DNA of 64,000 nucleotides from positions 3,687,501 through 3,751,500 of the forward strand of contig NZ_CP025263.1 of the NCBI RefSeq assembly GCF_002843605.1. Direction: 5' to 3'. This stretch comes from Pseudomonas sp. S09G 359. GTDB taxonomy: Bacteria; Pseudomonadota; Gammaproteobacteria; Pseudomonadales; Pseudomonadaceae. Under the pieces are notes generated by a model, which searched no databases, had not been told where the DNA came from, and was given only the letters and a program-made list of their open reading frames with translations. Position numbers and translations under genes: made by a program. Shown here piece by piece: positions 10,831 to 20,538 of this stretch; the first letter of the stretch is position 1; each line of letters opens with the position of its first letter.

Positions 10831-11613
10831 TCACCCCTGACCTCCCCCCGTCGCCTGCCGATACTGCCGCGGCGTAAACCCGGTCGAGGCCTTGAACTGC
10901 CGGGTAAACGCGCTGTGATCGGTATACCCGCACTGCAGCGCCACGTCGGTAATCGGCATGTCCGTGTGTAACAACCGATGGGCGTGTTCCAGGCGCACTT
11001 TCTGGATCATCTGGCGGGGTGTCAGGTGGAACACGCGCTTGCAGTAGCGCTCCAGTTGCGCCACGGAAATCCCGGCGATTCGCGTCAGTTCGCCCAAAGT
11101 GACGCGGCGGTTGAAGTGCGTGCGGATGTGCTCGTCCACGGCGGCCAGGCGCCCGTAGGCCGGGTGGGTTTCGCTGGCCGATTGCAGGTCGACCGAAATC
11201 CCGGCCAGGCCGATGATCTGGTCTGCGTGGTTGTACAAAGGCCACTTGTGGGTCAAGCACCAACCCGGTTCGCGGGTGCCGTAGAGGTGCAGCTCGAGCT
11301 GGTCTTCGAGCACAAATCCTTGTTCCAGCACGCGTCGGTCCTGCTCGGTGTAGCCGGGGCCCAGTTGTGCGGGGAATACGTCGGCGCTGGTCTTGCCCAA
11401 CAACGGTTGCAGCTGCTTGAGGCCGCAGCGCTGCACCAGGGTGCGGTTGGCGAGGACGTAACGCGCCTCCGTATCCTTGATGAAAATCGCGGCGTTGGGG
11501 ATCACATCGAGCATGGGCAACAGCTGCGCCACACCCGCCAATAGCTGCTCGATGCTGTGGGGCCGATTCGCCTGGCTCCCTTGGCAAAGGCTCGCAAATG
11601 CGCTGTGCATCAT
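10831..11613 (-). CDS. AraC-family regulator with N-terminal PAS domain
   Basis: A 260-residue regulator. A PAS/PAS_4-like domain (about 30-140; PNAAIFIKDTEARYVLANRT then GLAGISVDLQ) precedes a C-terminal AraC double helix-turn-helix (VTLGELTRIAGISVAQLERY and DVALQCGYTDHSAFTRQFK). The frame is open further upstream, but the adjacent ATGs at 11613/11610 are chosen because AGGGG precedes them. It is divergent from the hydroxyproline permease gene. P. aeruginosa LhpR is also an AraC regulator of this pathway. It is therefore the likely activator of the cluster, sensing a small ligand through the PAS domain. Confidence 0.85.
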   Translation of the reverse strand: MMHSAFASLCQGSQANRPHSIEQLLAGVAQLLPMLDVIPNAAIFIKDTEARYVLANRTLVQRCGLKQLQPLLGKTSADVFPAQLGPGYTEQDRRVLEQGFVLEDQLELHLYGTREPGWCLTHKWPLYNHADQIIGLAGISVDLQSASETHPAYGRLAAVDEHIRTHFNRRVTLGELTRIAGISVAQLERYCKRVFHLTPRQMIQKVRLEHAHRLLHTDMPITDVALQCGYTDHSAFTRQFKASTGFTPRQYRQATGGGQG

Positions 11614-11752
11614 CACTGTGTAGCCCCTGTTGATTGCCTCGACGCGTAGCAGATTGCCCGATGCCCAGGACTCTGTCGAGCGACGCAAACTGTGCTGAAT
11701 TCGTCATCCATGTCGGCAAAAAACATCAATCGCCAGCGCACCCGTGAGTTCA

Positions 11753-11776
11753 GGATAGCCCCACTGCTGCCTATCC
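11753..11776. promoter_or_regulatory. Inverted repeat GGATAG-N12-CTATCC before the permease
   Basis: A 6-bp perfect inverted repeat (11753-11758 and 11771-11776) lies 24 bases before the permease ATG and inside the divergent control region. It is a possible operator. AraC proteins more often use direct repeats, so this is tentative. Confidence 0.3.
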
Positions 11777-11800
11777 AATAACTCACAAGAAGGCGACGCT

Positions 11801-13426
11801 ATGTCAGCTCAAGGCAAGTTCAAGAAACAGCTGTCCCTGATGGACCTGACCTTTATCGGCTTGGGTGCCATCTTCGGTTCGGGCTGGCTGTTTGCAGCCA
11901 GCCATGTGTCCGCTATCGCCGGCCCGGCCGGAATAATTTCCTGGTTGATCGGTGGTTTCGCCGTGCTGCTGTTGGGCATCGTGTACTGCGAACTTGGTGC
12001 CGCTTTGCCCCGCGCCGGTGGCGTGGTGCGTTACCCGGTGTACTCCCACGGCCCGCTGTTGGGTTACCTGATGGGTTTTATCACGCTGATCGCGTTTTCC
12101 AGCCTGGTAGCCATCGAAGTGGTTGCCTCGCGCCAATATGCGGCCGCCTGGTTTCCCGATCTGACCAAGGCCGGTTCCAGCGACCCGACCACCCTTGGCT
12201 GGCTGGTGCAATTCGCCCTGCTGTGCCTGTTCTTCGTGCTCAATTACCGCAGCGTCAAAACCTTCGCCATCGCCAATAACCTGGTCAGCGTGTTCAAGTT
12301 CATCGTGCCGCTGCTGGTGATCGGCGTGCTGTTCACCTTCTTTAAACCAGCGAATTTCCAGGTGCAGGGCTTTGCCCCGTTCGGCCTCTCGGGCATCGAG
12401 ATGGCGGTGTCGGCGGGCGGGGTGATATTTGCTTACCTGGGCCTGACACCGATCATCTCGGTGGCCAGCGAGGTGAAGAACCCGCAACGCACGATTCCGA
12501 TTGCGCTGATCCTGTCGGTGCTGCTGTCGACGGCCATCTATGTGCTGCTGCAAACCGCGTTCCTCGGTGGCGTACCGACCGAAATGCTCGCCAATGGCTG
12601 GGCCGGCATCAGCAAGGAACTGGCGCTGCCGTATCGCGATATTGCCTTGGCACTGGGCGTGGGTTGGCTGGCCTACCTGGTGGTGGCCGACGCGGTGATC
12701 TCCCCCAGCGGCTGCGGCAATATCTACATGAACGCCACCCCGCGTGTGGTGTACGGCTGGGCGCAGACCGGCACCTTCTTCAAGGTCTTCACGCGCATCG
12801 ATGAGAAGTCCGGCATCCCGCGCCCGGCACTGTGGCTGACCTTTGGTTTATCGGTGTTCTGGACCCTGCCGTTTCCGTCCTGGGAAGCGCTGATCAACGT
12901 GGTGTCTGCCGCGCTGATCCTCAGCTACGCCGTGGCCCCGGTCACCGTCGCCGCCTTGCGTCGCAACGCGCCGGGCATGGCCCGCCCGTTCCGCGTCAAG
13001 GGCATGGCCGTGCTGGGCCCGCTGTCGTTCATCATTGCAGCGTTGATCGTGTACTGGTCCGGCTGGAGCACCGTTTCCTGGCTGCTCGGCCTGCAAATCC
13101 TGATGTTTGTGGTGTACCTGCTGTGTGCGCGCTGGGCGCCCACCGCGCATATCAACCTCAAGCAGCAAGTGCGTTCGTCGGCCTGGCTGATCGGCTTTTA
13201 CGCGGTGACCATTCTGCTGTCCAAGCTCGGCAGCTTTGGTGGCATCGGCGTGATCAGCCACCCGTTCGACACGCTGGTCGTCGCCGTCTGCGCCTTGGGC
13301 ATCTACTACTGGGGCGCCGCCACCGGCGTGCCGGCGCACTTGGTACGCCTGGAGCATGAAGCCGATGAAAGCGAAGCCGTCGACGAGCCCCAGACCCGCG
13401 CCCCACTGACCCCGGCCACCCACTGA
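11801..13426 (+). CDS. APC-superfamily permease, probable hydroxyproline transporter
   Basis: A 541-residue inner-membrane amino-acid permease. The N-terminus has the APC signature ([19 protein letters not shown]1 with the unwound GSG), followed by about 12-13 hydrophobic helices and a hydrophilic acidic tail. AAGAAGGCG lies just before the ATG. Its stop overlaps a possible upstream ATG of the epimerase gene, so the genes form one operon. Position at the head of a hydroxyproline pathway, as in the PP_1255-1259 region of P. putida, suggests that it imports trans-4-hydroxy-L-proline. The substrate is inferred from context. Confidence 0.82.
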   Translation: MSAQGKFKKQLSLMDLTFIGLGAIFGSGWLFAASHVSAIAGPAGIISWLIGGFAVLLLGIVYCELGAALPRAGGVVRYPVYSHGPLLGYLMGFITLIAFSSLVAIEVVASRQYAAAWFPDLTKAGSSDPTTLGWLVQFALLCLFFVLNYRSVKTFAIANNLVSVFKFIVPLLVIGVLFTFFKPANFQVQGFAPFGLSGIEMAVSAGGVIFAYLGLTPIISVASEVKNPQRTIPIALILSVLLSTAIYVLLQTAFLGGVPTEMLANGWAGISKELALPYRDIALALGVGWLAYLVVADAVISPSGCGNIYMNATPRVVYGWAQTGTFFKVFTRIDEKSGIPRPALWLTFGLSVFWTLPFPSWEALINVVSAALILSYAVAPVTVAALRRNAPGMARPFRVKGMAVLGPLSFIIAALIVYWSGWSTVSWLLGLQILMFVVYLLCARWAPTAHINLKQQVRSSAWLIGFYAVTILLSKLGSFGGIGVISHPFDTLVVAVCALGIYYWGAATGVPAHLVRLEHEADESEAVDEPQTRAPLTPATH

Positions 13427-13437
13427 TGGAGCGTTTT

Positions 13438-14379
13438 ATGAAGCGACTGCATGTGATCGACTCCCACACCGGCGGCGAACCCACACGCCTGGTGCTCACC
13501 GGCTTCCCCGCGCTCAAGGGCGCGAGCATTGCCGAGCAGCTGGAACACCTGCGCACCGAACATGATCAATGGCGTCGCGCCTGCCTGCTGGAGCCACGTG
13601 GCAACGATGTGCTGGTCGGCGCGCTGTACTGTGACCCGGTCACGCCAGGGGCCACCTGCGGGGTGATCTTCTTCAATAACGCCGGTTACCTGGGCATGTG
13701 CGGCCACGGCACCATTGGCCTGGTGGCGTCCCTGCACCATCTGCAGCGCATCGCGCCTGGGGTGCATGTGATCGACACGCCGGTCGGCCCGGTCAGCGCC
13801 ACCTTGCATGAAGACGGTGCGGTGACCCTGGGCAACGTGCCCGCTTATCGCCATCGCCAGCAGGTACCGGTGATGGTTCCGGGGCATGGCGTGGTGCAGG
13901 GCGATATCGCCTGGGGCGGCAACTGGTTTTTCCTGGTGTCGGAACACGGTAAGGCGCTGGAGATGGACAACGTCGATGCCCTCACCGACTACACCTGGGC
14001 AATGCTCAAGGCCCTTGAAGACCAGGGCATCCACGGTGCGGATGGCGCGCTGATCGACCATGTCGAACTGTTCGCCGACGACGCCCACGCCGACAGCCGC
14101 AACTTCGTGATGTGCCCCGGCAAAGCCTACGACCGCTCCCCGTGTGGCACCGGCACCAGCGCCAAGCTGGCGTGCCTGGCCGCCGACGGCAAGCTTGCGC
14201 CCGGTGCAACCTGGACCCAAGCCAGCATCACCGGCAGCCAATTCGAAGGCCGTTATGAATGGGACGGCGAACGTGTGCGCCCCTTCATCACCGGCCGCGC
14301 CTACATGACCGCCGACAGCACCTTGCTGATCGACGCGCAGGACCCTTTCGCCTGGGGCATCCAAGCCCTCTCTATTTGA
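13438..14379 (+). CDS. lhpA: 4-hydroxyproline 2-epimerase
   Basis: A 313-residue cytoplasmic enzyme of the proline racemase fold that converts trans-4-hydroxy-L-proline to cis-4-hydroxy-D-proline without cofactor. Both catalytic cysteines are visible: Cys88 in [12 protein letters not shown] and Cys236 in [13 protein letters not shown]. The second Cys separates it from the Thr-bearing dehydratases. The opening [15 protein letters not shown] closely matches P. aeruginosa PA1268. The ATG at 13438 is preferred over the one at 13426 because GGAG lies 6 bases before it. It is the second gene of the operon and supplies the substrate of the dehydrogenase at 16979. Confidence 0.93.
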   Translation: MKRLHVIDSHTGGEPTRLVLTGFPALKGASIAEQLEHLRTEHDQWRRACLLEPRGNDVLVGALYCDPVTPGATCGVIFFNNAGYLGMCGHGTIGLVASLHHLQRIAPGVHVIDTPVGPVSATLHEDGAVTLGNVPAYRHRQQVPVMVPGHGVVQGDIAWGGNWFFLVSEHGKALEMDNVDALTDYTWAMLKALEDQGIHGADGALIDHVELFADDAHADSRNFVMCPGKAYDRSPCGTGTSAKLACLAADGKLAPGATWTQASITGSQFEGRYEWDGERVRPFITGRAYMTADSTLLIDAQDPFAWGIQALSI

Positions 14380-14397
14380 CTGAACGGAGTTAGAACC

Positions 14398-15345
14398 ATG
14401 AGCGACAACATCTTCACCGGCTGCATCCCCGCCCTGATGACCCCGTGCACCGCCGCGCGCAAGCCGGACTTCGACGCGCTGGTCGCCAAGGGCCGCGAGT
14501 TGATCGAGGCCGGCATGAGCGCCGTGGTGTATTGCGGCTCCATGGGCGACTGGCCGCTGCTGACCGAAGCCGAACGCCAGGAAGGCGTGGCCCGCCTGGT
14601 CGCCGCCGGCGTGCCAACCATCGTCGGCACCGGTGCAGTCAACAGCCGTGAAGCCATCGCCCACGCAGCCCATGCGGCCAAGGTCGGCGCCCACGGCCTG
14701 ATGGTGATTCCACGGGTGCTGTCCCGGGGTGCTTCCGCCACCGCGCAGAAGGCGCATTTCTCGGCGATCCTCAAGGCCGCGCCAAACCTGCCGGCGGTGA
14801 TCTACAACAGCCCGTATTACGGCTTCGCGACCCGCGCCGAGTTGTTCTTCGAACTGCGCCGCGAACACCCCAACCTGATCGGCTTCAAGGAGTTCGGCGG
14901 TGGCGCCGACCTGCGCTACGCCGCCGAACACATCACCTCCCAGGACGACAGCGTGACCCTGATGGTGGGTGTCGACACCCAAGTGGTGCACGGCTTCGTC
15001 AACTGCAACGCCACCGGCGCGATCACCGGTATCGGCAACGCCCTGCCCCGCGAAGTGCTGCACCTGGTGAGCCTGAGCAAGCAAGCGGCCAAGGGCGACG
15101 CCAAGGCCCGCCGCCTGGCCCGGGAGCTGGAAGCCGCGCTGGCGGTACTGTCTTCCTTCGACGAAGGCTGCGACCTGGTGCTGTATTACAAGCACCTGAT
15201 GGTGCTCAACGGCGACACCGGCTACGCACTGCACTTCAACGAAACCGACGTGCTCAGCGACGCCCAGCGCCGGTATGCCGAGGCCCAGTACGCGCTGTTC
15301 CGCCAGTGGTACGCGAACTGGTCGGCCGAGCAGAACGCCGACTGA
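14398..15345 (+). CDS. lhpC: Delta-1-pyrroline-4-hydroxy-2-carboxylate deaminase (DapA family)
   Basis: A 315-residue TIM barrel of the DHDPS/NAL family. In this context it deaminates pyrroline-4-hydroxy-2-carboxylate to alpha-ketoglutarate semialdehyde. The Schiff-base Lys164 is in LIGFKEFGG and the family Tyr136 is in [10 protein letters not shown]. The glycine motif is in [16 protein letters not shown] precedes the ATG. It lies 18 bases after the epimerase and before the semialdehyde dehydrogenase, as expected for consecutive pathway steps. A lysine-biosynthesis DapA is unlikely in this operon. Confidence 0.9.
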   Translation: MSDNIFTGCIPALMTPCTAARKPDFDALVAKGRELIEAGMSAVVYCGSMGDWPLLTEAERQEGVARLVAAGVPTIVGTGAVNSREAIAHAAHAAKVGAHGLMVIPRVLSRGASATAQKAHFSAILKAAPNLPAVIYNSPYYGFATRAELFFELRREHPNLIGFKEFGGGADLRYAAEHITSQDDSVTLMVGVDTQVVHGFVNCNATGAITGIGNALPREVLHLVSLSKQAAKGDAKARRLARELEAALAVLSSFDEGCDLVLYYKHLMVLNGDTGYALHFNETDVLSDAQRRYAEAQYALFRQWYANWSAEQNAD

Positions 15346-15403
15346 TTGCCAACGCGCCGCCGTGGTTCTCACGGCGGCCAACCCGCTTTTTAAGGACACC
15401 CCC

Positions 15404-16975
15404 ATGACTCTGACGGGCAAGATGCTGATCGGTCAGCAACCCCTCTGCGGCACTCGCGATGAGATCCGCGCGATCAACCCCGCCACCAACATGCCCATGG
15501 AGCCAGCCTACGCCGGTGGCAGCCGTGAGCATGTGGAACAGGCCTGCGCCTTGGCGTGGGCGGCGTTCGACACGTATCGCGAAACGTCCCTGGAGGACCG
15601 CGCGCGGTTTCTTGAGCGCATTGCAGACTACATTGAAGCCTTGGGCGACGTGCTGATCGAGCGCGCCGTGGCCGAAACCGGCCTGCCGGTTGCGCGCATC
15701 CAGGGTGAGCGCGGGCGCACCTGCGGGCAACTGCGCACCTTTGCGCGCAGCGTGCGCGCCGGTGAATGGCTGGATGTACGCGTGGACACCGCGCAACCGC
15801 AACGCCAGCCGCTGCCACGCGCCGACCTGCGTCAGCGTCACATTGCGCTCGGCCCGGTGGCGGTGTTTGGCGCGAGTAACTTCCCCCTGGCGTTTTCGGT
15901 GGCCGGTGGCGATAGCGCCTCCGCGTTGGCCGCCGGTTGCCCGGTGGTGGTCAAGGCGCACAGTGCCCACCCCGGCACCAGCGAGCTGGTGGGCCGCGCC
16001 GTCGCCCAGGCGGTCAGCGACAGTGGCTTGCCCGCAGGCGTGTTCTCGCTGCTGTACGGGGCGGGCCATGAAGTCGGCATCGCACTGGTCAGCGACCCGC
16101 GCATCAAGGCCGTGGGTTTTACCGGCTCGCGCAGTGGCGGTGTCGCGCTGTGCCAGGCGGCGCAGGCGCGCCCGGAGCCGATTCCGGTGTATGCGGAAAT
16201 GAGTTCGATCAACCCGGTGTACCTGTTTCCTGCGGCCCTGGCAGCGCGCAGTGAGGCCCTGGCGCAAGGGTTCGTGGCCTCGTTGACTCAGGGCGCCGGG
16301 CAGTTTTGCACCAACCCAGGCTTGGTGATCGCGGTTAAAGGGCCGGCCCTCGATCACTTCATCAAGGTGGCTGGCGAGCGGCTGTCGCACTGCGCAGCGC
16401 AGACCATGCTCACACCGGGTATCTACAGTGCCTATGCCGACGGCATCGGCGCCTTGGCTGACCACGCGCAGGTCGCCGCACAGGGTTTGCCGGCGCAAGG
16501 GCCCAACCAGGGCCAGGCGCGGCTGTTCGTGACTGCGGCCAGTGCGTTTTTGGCAGACGAGCATCTGCAAGCCGAAGTCTTCGGAGCCGCGTCGTTGATG
16601 GTGGTGTGCGTTGACGCGGATGAAGTGCGCCAGGTCTCCGAGCATCTGGAAGGCCAACTCACTGCCACCCTGCACATGGACGAGGCTGACCTTGCAGACG
16701 CCCGGGCCTTGCTGCCGGTGCTGGAGCGCAAGGCCGGCCGCCTGCTGGTCAACGGCTGGCCGACCGGCGTGGAAGTGTGCGATGCCATGGTGCATGGCGG
16801 CCCCTTCCCGGCCACCTCGGATGCGCGCAGCACCTCGGTGGGCACGGCGGCGATCCATAGGTTCCTGCGCCCGGTGTGCTACCAGGACTTCCCCGACGCG
16901 CTGTTGCCGGAGGCGCTGCAACAGGGCAACCCCTTGTCGCTGCGGCGATTGCTCGACGGCGAGCGGGAGGCATAG
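15404..16975 (+). CDS. Alpha-ketoglutarate semialdehyde dehydrogenase
   Basis: A 523-residue aldehyde dehydrogenase that oxidises 2,5-dioxopentanoate to alpha-ketoglutarate, the last step of the pathway. The cofactor region ([16 protein letters not shown] then [14 protein letters not shown]) and the motif FTGSRSGG are seen. The catalytic Glu is in [11 protein letters not shown] and Cys302 in [10 protein letters not shown]. The frame is open 43 codons upstream into the deaminase gene, but the ATG at 15404 has AAGGA before it and starts the normal N-terminus. Family members with this FGASNFP pattern are mostly the NADP-preferring KGSADH type. Confidence 0.9.
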   Translation: MTLTGKMLIGQQPLCGTRDEIRAINPATNMPMEPAYAGGSREHVEQACALAWAAFDTYRETSLEDRARFLERIADYIEALGDVLIERAVAETGLPVARIQGERGRTCGQLRTFARSVRAGEWLDVRVDTAQPQRQPLPRADLRQRHIALGPVAVFGASNFPLAFSVAGGDSASALAAGCPVVVKAHSAHPGTSELVGRAVAQAVSDSGLPAGVFSLLYGAGHEVGIALVSDPRIKAVGFTGSRSGGVALCQAAQARPEPIPVYAEMSSINPVYLFPAALAARSEALAQGFVASLTQGAGQFCTNPGLVIAVKGPALDHFIKVAGERLSHCAAQTMLTPGIYSAYADGIGALADHAQVAAQGLPAQGPNQGQARLFVTAASAFLADEHLQAEVFGAASLMVVCVDADEVRQVSEHLEGQLTATLHMDEADLADARALLPVLERKAGRLLVNGWPTGVEVCDAMVHGGPFPATSDARSTSVGTAAIHRFLRPVCYQDFPDALLPEALQQGNPLSLRRLLDGEREA

Positions 16976-16978
16976 GCG

Positions 16979-18232
16979 ATGGCTGAGCGTGCAGATATCG
17001 CCGTGGTCGGCGCCGGCATCATCGGCGTCGCCTGCGCCCTGCAGCTGGCGCGCCAGGGCCGGCAGGTGGTGGTGATCGACCAGCAGCCCCCTGGCATGGG
17101 CGCCTCTTATGGCAACGCCGGCCACCTGGCCACCGAGCAAGTGTTCCCGATTGCCGACGTGTCGATCCTCAAGCGCTTGCCCGCCATGCTGATCGACCCC
17201 ATGGGCCCGCTGCGCCTGGATTGGCGGTACCTGCCACGCGCCCTGCCCTGGTTTATCCGCCTGCTGTTGAACCTGCAACCGGCCCGCTACCGGCAAACGG
17301 TGGCGGGCCTCCGTGCCTTGAATGAGACCAGCCTCGGCGCCTGGCAGCGCTTGCTGCACAGCATCCAACGGCCGGCGTTGTTGCGCGAGGACGGCTCGCT
17401 GCTGGTGTTCGAACGGGCGAATTCAAGAGCGGCTATCGATGCGTTGCAGCAACGCATGCAGCAGCAGAATGTGCCGGTGGATTTCTGGAGCGCCGAGGCC
17501 ATACGCAAGGTCGCGCCGCAATTGAGCGAGCAGATCAGGGGTGGGCTGTTTTTCCCCAGCACCGGGCATTTCCTCGACCCGTACACAGCGCTGTGCGAAT
17601 TGGTGACGGCGGCCAAGGCCAGTGGCGTGGAATTTGTTCAGCGCCAGGTGCTGGATGCACGGGTGGCTGACCTGGGCGTGACGCTGGTCACCGATCAGGG
17701 CTTGTTCGCTGCGAATCAGGTATTGATCGCCTGCGGTGCCCACTCGGCCAAACTCACCGCTGCGCTGACCGGCAACAACGTCCCACTGGACACCGAGCGC
17801 GGCTACCACCTGATGCTGCCCCATGAACAGCAGCGCCTGCCCTTCGCGGTGACCTCCCTGGAACGCAAATTCATCATGACCCCCATGGCAGGCGGCCTGC
17901 GCCTGGCGGGTACAGTGGAATTCGCCGGCCTCAAGCGCCCGGCGAATATGGACCGCGCCTGGCAGTTGCATCGGTTGAGCAAGGGCTTGTTCCGTGAGGA
18001 GCTAAGTACCGAGGACGCGACACCGTGGATGGGCTTTCGGCCGTCATTGCCGGATTCGCTGCCGATCATCGATCGGGTCTGCGATGGCAAAGTGTTGCTG
18101 GCGTTCGGGCACCAGCATCTGGGGTTGACCCAAGCAGCGGTAACGGCGGAGATGATCGGGCACCTGGCAGAAACCGGCACTGGCGAGCCTGGCTTACCGA
18201 GTGTGCATCCCTACCGGTTGGAGCGTTTCTAA
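16979..18232 (+). CDS. FAD-dependent D-hydroxyproline dehydrogenase (DadA-like)
   Basis: A 417-residue DAO-superfamily flavoenzyme. The FAD-binding GxGxxG lies at the N-terminus (VVGAGIIGVACALQLA), followed by VVVIDQQPPGMGASYGNAG and a C-terminal LLAFGHQHLGLTQ segment. It should oxidise cis-4-hydroxy-D-proline to pyrroline-4-hydroxy-2-carboxylate, feeding the deaminase. This is the single-chain type reported for P. putida; P. aeruginosa uses a multi-subunit complex. GGGAGG precedes the ATG, which starts 3 bases after the previous stop. It is the last gene of the operon. The general D-amino-acid dehydrogenase DadA is the alternative, but context favours hydroxyproline. Confidence 0.88.
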   Translation: MAERADIAVVGAGIIGVACALQLARQGRQVVVIDQQPPGMGASYGNAGHLATEQVFPIADVSILKRLPAMLIDPMGPLRLDWRYLPRALPWFIRLLLNLQPARYRQTVAGLRALNETSLGAWQRLLHSIQRPALLREDGSLLVFERANSRAAIDALQQRMQQQNVPVDFWSAEAIRKVAPQLSEQIRGGLFFPSTGHFLDPYTALCELVTAAKASGVEFVQRQVLDARVADLGVTLVTDQGLFAANQVLIACGAHSAKLTAALTGNNVPLDTERGYHLMLPHEQQRLPFAVTSLERKFIMTPMAGGLRLAGTVEFAGLKRPANMDRAWQLHRLSKGLFREELSTEDATPWMGFRPSLPDSLPIIDRVCDGKVLLAFGHQHLGLTQAAVTAEMIGHLAETGTGEPGLPSVHPYRLERF

Positions 18233-18255
18233 CCGCGCCATTCAACGGCTGGCCG

Positions 18256-19236
18256 CTACTTGACCAGTCGCTTCTCCTTGGAAGGCCGGTAGCCGAAATA
18301 CGAGCTATAGCACTTGCTGAAATGGCTCGGCGACACAAACCCGCAGGCAACCAGCACTTCCACCTGTGACAGCTCGGTGTGTTGCAACAGGCGCCGAGCT
18401 TCGGTCACGCGCAACTCCATGTAGTAGCGTTGCGGCGTGGTGCCCAGTTGCTCCTTGAACAGGCGCTCCAACTGGCGACGCGAGCGCCCGGCGTAGACCG
18501 CCAGTTGGTCGAGCTCCAGGGGTTCTTCGAGGTTGGCGTCCATCAGCTTCACCACTTCACGCAGGGGCGCGCTGACGCTGACGTTTTCGCTGGGCTTGAT
18601 GCGCCGATAGCGCGATTCCTCAAAGGCCAGAATGTCTTCGATACCTTCGACCAAGGCTTTGTCATGCAAGCCTTTGATCCAGTCCAAGGCCATGTGAAAT
18701 GCGCCGGAGGGGCTTGAGGCGGTGAGACGGTCGCGGTCGATCACGTAGGGTTCACTGGTGACGTGGGTGGCCTTGGACACTTCAGCCAACGCCGGACGAT
18801 GCTCCGGGTGGATGGCGCAGCGGTAGTCGTGCAACAGGCCGGCACGGCCGAGGAACCATGCACCGTTCCACAATCCGGCCAGAATAACGCCCTGCTCGGC
18901 GGCGCTGCGCAGCAACTGAATGAAGGCGTCGCCGGCCTTGAGTTCGGTGCGGAAGCCGCCGCAGATCACCAGCAGTTCAAGCTCATGCAAGGCCGAGGCA
19001 TCGAGGCGTGCGTCGGGCCGGATCACCAGGCCCAGGTCACTGATGACCTCGCCATCGCCGCAACCGAAGGTGCGCGCGGCAAACAGATCAGGGCGCAACA
19101 GGTTGGCGGTGACGAAGGTGTCGAGGGTCTGGGTGAAGGCCGGAAGGGAGAAATGTTCGAGCAGCAGGAAGCCGACCCGGGTAACCGACGCCGGCTGCGA
19201 GGTTTCATTGAGGTAGCGCAGGTTCTTGCCTTTCAT
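18256..19236 (-). CDS. GlxA-type transcriptional regulator (DJ-1/PfpI plus AraC HTH)
   Basis: A 326-residue regulator. An N-terminal DJ-1/PfpI-like domain (about 15-190; VGFLLLEHFSLPAF, then ELLVICGG, then GVILAGLWNGAWFLGRAGLL) joins a C-terminal AraC HTH (LDQLAVYAGRSRRQLERLFKE and EVLVACGFVSPSHFSKCYS). In the elbow region the family's usual Cys is replaced by Asn (GLWNGAW), so it probably binds a ligand and has no hydrolase activity. The start is uncertain: ATGs at 19236 and 19263 are both possible and neither has a strong ribosome binding site. It is convergent to the hydroxyproline operon and may be its second regulator. Confidence 0.85.
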   Translation of the reverse strand: MKGKNLRYLNETSQPASVTRVGFLLLEHFSLPAFTQTLDTFVTANLLRPDLFAARTFGCGDGEVISDLGLVIRPDARLDASALHELELLVICGGFRTELKAGDAFIQLLRSAAEQGVILAGLWNGAWFLGRAGLLHDYRCAIHPEHRPALAEVSKATHVTSEPYVIDRDRLTASSPSGAFHMALDWIKGLHDKALVEGIEDILAFEESRYRRIKPSENVSVSAPLREVVKLMDANLEEPLELDQLAVYAGRSRRQLERLFKEQLGTTPQRYYMELRVTEARRLLQHTELSQVEVLVACGFVSPSHFSKCYSSYFGYRPSKEKRLVK

Positions 19237-19490
19237 GCCACCGCTGAATTGACGTCTTTCCATCGAGGGTCGGCCCACTTTTTTTATAGCTGCAATGGGC
19301 GCCATCTTAGGGGCAATTGCGGCGGCTGTCTCAGGCACTGATCTTGCGAAAACCGCACCCGGCGAAAGCCCGCAGCAGAACAGCGGCGGGCGGATCTGAT
19401 ACGGTTTTTTCTTTGTTATCTGAATCTGTACCGAAATACGTTGTGGATGGAGAATAGCCCCATCCCCACTCCCTTCCCTTCGGAGGCCTT

Positions 19491-19574
19491 ATGACCAAGA
19501 TGGCACTTTTCCTGTTCGGTTTTCTGGTATTGACCATTGGCATCGGCCTGCTGGCGACCATCTCGCCGGTCTAG
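19491..19574 (+). CDS. 27-residue hydrophobic small membrane peptide
   Basis: A short frame, ATG at 19491 to TAG at 19574. A near-ideal ribosome binding site (CGGAGG) lies 5-6 bases before the ATG. The product begins MTKMALFLFGFLVLTIGIG and continues LLATISPV. It is one transmembrane helix with a single basic residue at the N-terminus, like many bacterial regulatory or subunit micropeptides. It ends 3 bases before the convergent LysE gene ends. I do not recognise a function. Confidence 0.6.
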   Translation: MTKMALFLFGFLVLTIGIGLLATISPV

Positions 19575-19577
19575 CCT

Positions 19578-20186
19578 TCAGCTGGCAAACAACATCGGGT
19601 ACAGCGACAGCACCAGCAACCCGGCCATCGACCAGTTGAACAGCCGCAGCCAGCGCGGCTCGCGCAGCACGTTGCGCAAGCCGCTGCCACAGCCGACCCA
19701 CACGCACACGCTGGGCAGGTTGACCACGGCAAACACCAGCGCAATCACCAGCACGTTGGTGATATAGCCCTCGGCCGGCGTATAGGTGGTGATGGCGCCC
19801 AGCGCCATGATCCAGGCTTTGGGGTTGACCCATTGGAACGCGGCTGCGCCGAGGAAGGTCATGGGCTTGCCGTGTTCAGCGCTGCTATCGGACATGCCGC
19901 CCGCCGTCGCGATCTTCCATGCCAGGTACAACAGGTAGGCCGCGCCGACATAGCGCAACAGCGTATAGGCCCACGGAAATACCTTGAACACCTCGCCCAG
20001 GCCCAGGCCAACGCAAATCACCAACAGCATGAAACCGATGCTGATCCCCAATGCATGCGGCATCGAGCGGCGAAACCCGAAGTTCACGCCCGAAGCGAGC
20101 AACATGGTGTTATTGGGACCTGGCGTGATCGAAGACACGAAGGCAAACAGCACAAAGGCCGACAGCAAGCTGGTGGACATGAACAT
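19578..20186 (-). CDS. LysE/RhtB-family amino-acid exporter
   Basis: A 202-residue inner-membrane exporter with six predicted helices. The family signature SSITPGPNNTMLLASGVNFGF spans the first helix and loop, and the later motif FQWVNPKAWIMALGA is also characteristic. It probably exports an amino acid or derivative; the substrate cannot be told. The ATG at 20186 and a second at 20180 are both possible; GGAT lies 8 bases before the first. It is a single-gene unit between the small peptide and the terminator region at 20402. Confidence 0.9.
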   Translation of the reverse strand: MFMSTSLLSAFVLFAFVSSITPGPNNTMLLASGVNFGFRRSMPHALGISIGFMLLVICVGLGLGEVFKVFPWAYTLLRYVGAAYLLYLAWKIATAGGMSDSSAEHGKPMTFLGAAAFQWVNPKAWIMALGAITTYTPAEGYITNVLVIALVFAVVNLPSVCVWVGCGSGLRNVLREPRWLRLFNWSMAGLLVLSLYPMLFAS

Positions 20187-20401
20187 GAGGCAGCATCCAA
20201 ACGGGGGGTGGTATGCCTGCGACAGTAACGGGATAGCGCGCCCGCCGCCCCGTACAGCTAGGGACGGATCAAGGAATACACTTTACGGCAGTACATGGCG
20301 GTCAGATCGATGAACGAGTTAAGAAAACGCCTACATCCATTTCACAAACCTTTCACAGTCACGGGCCTATGGTTAACCCAGCTCCTAATGAACATCCCTT
20401 T

Positions 20402-20432
20402 AGCCCGTGCTCCCCATCACGGGCTTTTCTTT
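20402..20432 (+). terminator. Rho-independent terminator, plus strand (no annotated gene upstream)
   Basis: A perfect 8-bp stem AGCCCGTG / CACGGGCT (20402-20409 and 20418-20425) is followed by TTTTCTTT. On the plus strand no protein gene precedes it: the LysE gene to the left runs leftward. It may end an untranslated RNA initiating in 20190-20400. The 20187-20538 interval holds otherwise only this and the opposing terminator. Confidence 0.75.
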
Positions 20433-20488
20433 GCCTGTCATAAACTGCCAGTGGCTTGCCTTCACTGATCGGTGTACTTACGACAGGC

Positions 20489-20522
20489 AAAAAAAAAGGC
20501 AAACCCCTCAGCAGGGTTTGCC
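20489..20522 (-). terminator. Rho-independent terminator for the Gly/His-rich lipoprotein gene
   Basis: Stem GGCAAACCC / GGGTTTGCC (20498-20506 and 20514-20522) with a run of nine A on the plus strand at 20489-20497, which reads as a U-tract on the minus strand. It lies 17 bases past the stop of the lipoprotein gene at 20539. Confidence 0.85.
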
Positions 20523-20538
20523 TCCATTTGCCTATCTG

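Noticed and set aside
13426..13437. ATG at 13426 as the epimerase start
   Set aside because: The ATG at 13438 has GGAG at ideal spacing and gives Cys88/Cys236 numbering equal to the P. aeruginosa enzyme.
13306..15420. Very long minus-strand frames (about 700 codons) opposite the hydroxyproline genes
   Set aside because: They run antisense across three well-supported genes and their products are compositionally odd, with no domain.
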